From Betaproteobacteria bacterium (lineage in GTDB: Bacteria > Pseudomonadota > Gammaproteobacteria > Burkholderiales > Rhodocyclaceae), in the NCBI GenBank assembly GCA_028065725.1, contig JAPTVL010000153.1, forward strand, positions 1 to 8,230: 8,230 nt of DNA. Direction: 5' to 3'. A program made the translations under genes and the position numbers. Of this stretch, positions 6,874-8,230 are shown piece after piece; positions within the stretch are counted from its first letter, which is position 1, and every line of letters starts with the position of its first letter. The notes under the pieces were generated by a model. The model saw only the letters and a list, made by a program, of their open reading frames with translations. It had not been told where the DNA came from and did not search any database.

Positions 6874-7383
6874 TCAGCCGGGCAAGGTGTCCAGCCAGCG
6901 CACCGCTTCGGCTGGCGTCATCACCTGAAAACTCGGTCCACAGCGACGGCGTAGTTTGATGACCGCCCGGTCCTTGCTGACCAGACCCTGCGCGCGGACA
7001 GCAGCGGCCAGCTCGATGAACTTCTGGTCGTCGGGGTCGCTGCAGCGCGGCATACGACTCCACACGGGATTCCACCCTGACGGGTACAAGAGCCCGTCGT
7101 GGATCCGAGTCCCCTTGTGGGGCAGTCCGACGCCCAAATCTGCAGAGTCTGCCAGAACCGACAAGGTCTGATAGCGCGCGAACAGCGCTGCCTGGCGTGC
7201 CTCATCCAGATCAAATTCCGGGTACGCCAGCACGCGGCGCCACTCGTCCAGCGTGGCATCCGACACCACGCAGCGCACGCGCCCGGCTTCCAGCGCCTGC
7301 CGCAAGGGGCGGGCAGTCGCGTCGTCAAAATGCAGCAGATCGAGCACCACGTTGGTGTCGAGCACCAGCAAAGGCTTACTCAA
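6874..7383 (-). CDS. PIN-domain protein (putative toxin component, COG1569-like) carrying an in-frame palindromic insertion
   Basis: A 169-residue PIN-fold protein, expected to be a Mg2+-dependent ribonuclease. The acidic residues are visible: Asp9 in LDTN, Glu47 in LDEWRRVLAYP, Asp116 and Asp119 in SDPDDQKF, and Asp138 in SKDRA. The C-terminus (MTPAEAVRWL) is typical. I chose the TTG at 7383, giving MSKPLLVLDTNVV, because the frame's upstream ATG would bury the N-terminus 117 bases inside the thioredoxin-like gene, and no ATG or GTG fits. The start overlaps the last eight bases of that gene, suggesting coupled translation. Residues 89-111 (key part HDGLLYPSGWNPVWSRM) are foreign to the family and are encoded by a palindromic element; without them the text reads GLPRCSDPDDQ and the length is about 145, as usual. 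No antitoxin gene flanks it, so a toxin role is uncertain. The insertion sits in a loop before the active-site acids and may or may not leave the enzyme active. Confidence 0.85.
   Translation of the reverse strand: MSKPLLVLDTNVVLDLLHFDDATARPLRQALEAGRVRCVVSDATLDEWRRVLAYPEFDLDEARQAALFARYQTLSVLADSADLGVGLPHKGTRIHDGLLYPSGWNPVWSRMPRCSDPDDQKFIELAAAVRAQGLVSKDRAVIKLRRRCGPSFQVMTPAEAVRWLDTLPG
7051..7122 (-). repeat. Imperfect palindromic element inserted in frame in the PIN gene
   Basis: Nested inverted arms are visible on the plus strand: GACTC 7056-7060 with GAGTC 7107-7111, GGATTCCAC 7067-7075 with GTGGATCC 7099-7106 (one extra T), and GACGGG 7079-7084 with CCCGTC 7093-7098, around an 8-base loop. 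A small CCCCTTGTGGGG hairpin adjoins at 7111-7122. The total of about 72 bases is 24 codons, open in all three minus-strand frames. Exact ends are uncertain by one codon because a proline codon occurs on each side. The resemblance to Rickettsia palindromic elements is in behaviour, not in sequence. Confidence 0.6.
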
Positions 7384-7747
7384 TATCGGTGTGCTCGGCA
7401 ATGAATTCGCGCACCCAGTGTTCCGGCTTGGCGCTTGAGAAACGCCCGACGATCTCGCCCTTGACGAACAGCAGCACGGTGGGAAAACCGCGCAGGCCAT
7501 AGCGCCCGGCGAGCTTCATGTTGGCGCCTTCGTCGACCTCGACCTTGGCCATCCGGAGCTTGCCGGCGTGATGCGCGATCACGCGCTCCAGCACCGGCGT
7601 CAGCGCGCGGCAGGGCGGGCACCAGTCGGCCCAGAAGTCGACCAGGATCGGCAGCGTGTGCGAGGCCTCGATCACGTCGCGGTCGAAGTGCTCCAGGTGG
7701 GTGTCGAAAATCAGGCCCGGCGCGTGGGCGGCGTGGGTATCGGTCAT
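7376..7747 (-). CDS. Thioredoxin-like protein with a WCPPC active site
   Basis: A 123-residue single-domain thioredoxin fold protein, expected to be a cytoplasmic thiol-disulfide oxidoreductase. The active site is FWADWCPPCR, with the cysteines at 43 and 46, where classical thioredoxin has WCGPC. The buried cis-proline is Pro89 in GFPTVLLF, and VEVDEGANMKLAGRYGLRG at 69-87 is the usual linker strand and helix. About 18 extra residues precede the domain (MTDTHAAHAPGLIF); they are not hydrophobic, so no signal peptide is seen. The Pro-Pro dipeptide usually shifts redox potential compared with Gly-Pro, so it may not be a housekeeping thioredoxin. The ATG at 7747 has no strong ribosome binding site; an upstream ATG at 7752 hits a stop after two codons. 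It is divergent from the unknown gene at 7885 and overlaps the start of the PIN gene by eight bases. Confidence 0.93.
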   Translation of the reverse strand: MTDTHAAHAPGLIFDTHLEHFDRDVIEASHTLPILVDFWADWCPPCRALTPVLERVIAHHAGKLRMAKVEVDEGANMKLAGRYGLRGFPTVLLFVKGEIVGRFSSAKPEHWVREFIAEHTDIE

Positions 7748-7884
7748 GGCATTGCAACTCGGAAATCAGGGCGCGTCTATTTTGCCTCAAGCGCCGGATT
7801 TTCCAGTCCGCTCAGGCCAGGCGGATCGGGCGCGCAGCAAAAAACGCTTAACTTGGCAGGTGAACAACCGTAAATTCATATGCC

Positions 7885-8230
7885 ATGGAAGAACGTTTTT
7901 ATCGCGAACAGGAAATTGCACGGGTGCCGGCCTTTCTGCCCGCCGCCACCTACAACCTCGCCCACACGCTGCTGGCGCGCGCCGGCCAATGCCTGTTCGT
8001 GCCGATCCGCAGCCTGCAGTACATGGCCGTGCTGGATGCGGAAGAATTCATTTTTATCGACAGCCAGAACAAAGCCTGGGTCGAACTGGCCTGGCAGCAC
8101 TTCCATCCGCAGGCGCGCAACTCACTCGACGAACGCGTACCGTTTGAGATCGTGCACTACCTGCCACAGGCGGCAGAGACCATGAAACGGCTGCCCGGCG
8201 AATTCTATAGGGCGCTGCAATTTTTAGCCG
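7885..8230 (+). CDS. Unrecognised protein, N-terminal part
   Basis: The first 115 residues of a protein I do not recognise; it runs off the right edge with no stop. The ATG at 7885 is the only sensible start because an in-frame TGA lies eight codons upstream. It begins MEERFYREQEIARVPAFLPAA and includes AGQCLFVPIRSLQYMAVLD at 33-51, EEFIFIDSQ at 53-61, AWVELAWQHFHP at 64-75 and VPFEIVHYLP at 85-94. There is no signal peptide or membrane helix; alternating strands and many aromatic residues suggest a small soluble alpha/beta protein. Codon use matches its neighbours, and a competing frame starting at 7880 shows poorer protein-like composition. No ribosome binding site is clear. It is divergent from the thioredoxin-like gene across 137 bases in which I see no confident promoter. 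Its function is left open. Confidence 0.72.
   Translation, partial: MEERFYREQEIARVPAFLPAATYNLAHTLLARAGQCLFVPIRSLQYMAVLDAEEFIFIDSQNKAWVELAWQHFHPQARNSLDERVPFEIVHYLPQAAETMKRLPGEFYRALQFLA

Noticed and set aside
7853..7881. TTGGCA and TCATAT with a 17-base spacer as a promoter for the gene at 7885
   Set aside because: The -10 match is poor and transcription would start inside or after the start codon.

Overview
The window is GC-rich bacterial chromosome with tightly packed genes. Protein composition and gene types (NhaR-type LysR regulator, HtpX, TerC, PsiE family, and a PIN protein with the proteobacterial 'PRCSDPDDQ' signature) suggest a Betaproteobacterium, possibly of the Thiobacillus/Nitrosomonadales kind. 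That assignment is an inference from sequence style; there is no rRNA or other marker gene here.

Layout. Positions 1-5827 hold seven genes all on the minus strand. In transcription order they are htpX (membrane zinc protease), a TerC/Alx-family membrane protein, an AI-2E/UPF0118-family transporter, a PsiE-family membrane protein, a 100-residue unknown protein, an RsmB/NOP-family RNA m5C methyltransferase, and the N-terminal 232 residues of an acyl-CoA synthetase that runs off the left edge. Gaps are 24 to 65 bases, and the PsiE-family gene and the unknown gene overlap in an ATGA, so much of this could be one or two transcripts. At 5828-5953 lies an AT-rich divergent control region with several perfect inverted repeats, including one matching the LysR T-N11-A rule. 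It separates htpX from nhaR on the plus strand. nhaR converges on a minus-strand pair: a PIN-domain protein whose TTG start overlaps the end of an upstream thioredoxin-like gene. The right end carries the start of an unrecognised plus-strand gene, divergent from the thioredoxin gene.

How it may work together. NhaR is known in enterics as a Na+/alkali-responsive activator, Alx/TerC proteins are tied to alkaline pH and metal (Mn) balance, HtpX handles damaged membrane proteins, and some UPF0118 proteins have been reported as Na+/H+ antiporters. The divergent nhaR / htpX-terC arrangement therefore reads as a candidate ion and envelope stress module. This is inferred from gene order and repeats only.

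The most unusual feature is inside the PIN gene. A roughly 72-base imperfect palindrome (about 7051-7122) appears to be inserted in frame. It adds 24 residues immediately before the conserved acidic DPDD motif; taking it out restores the normal family sequence and length. It resembles in behaviour the protein-coding palindromic elements known from Rickettsia. Otherwise the window is ordinary housekeeping and stress-related sequence; no CRISPR, tRNA, rRNA or insertion sequence is seen.
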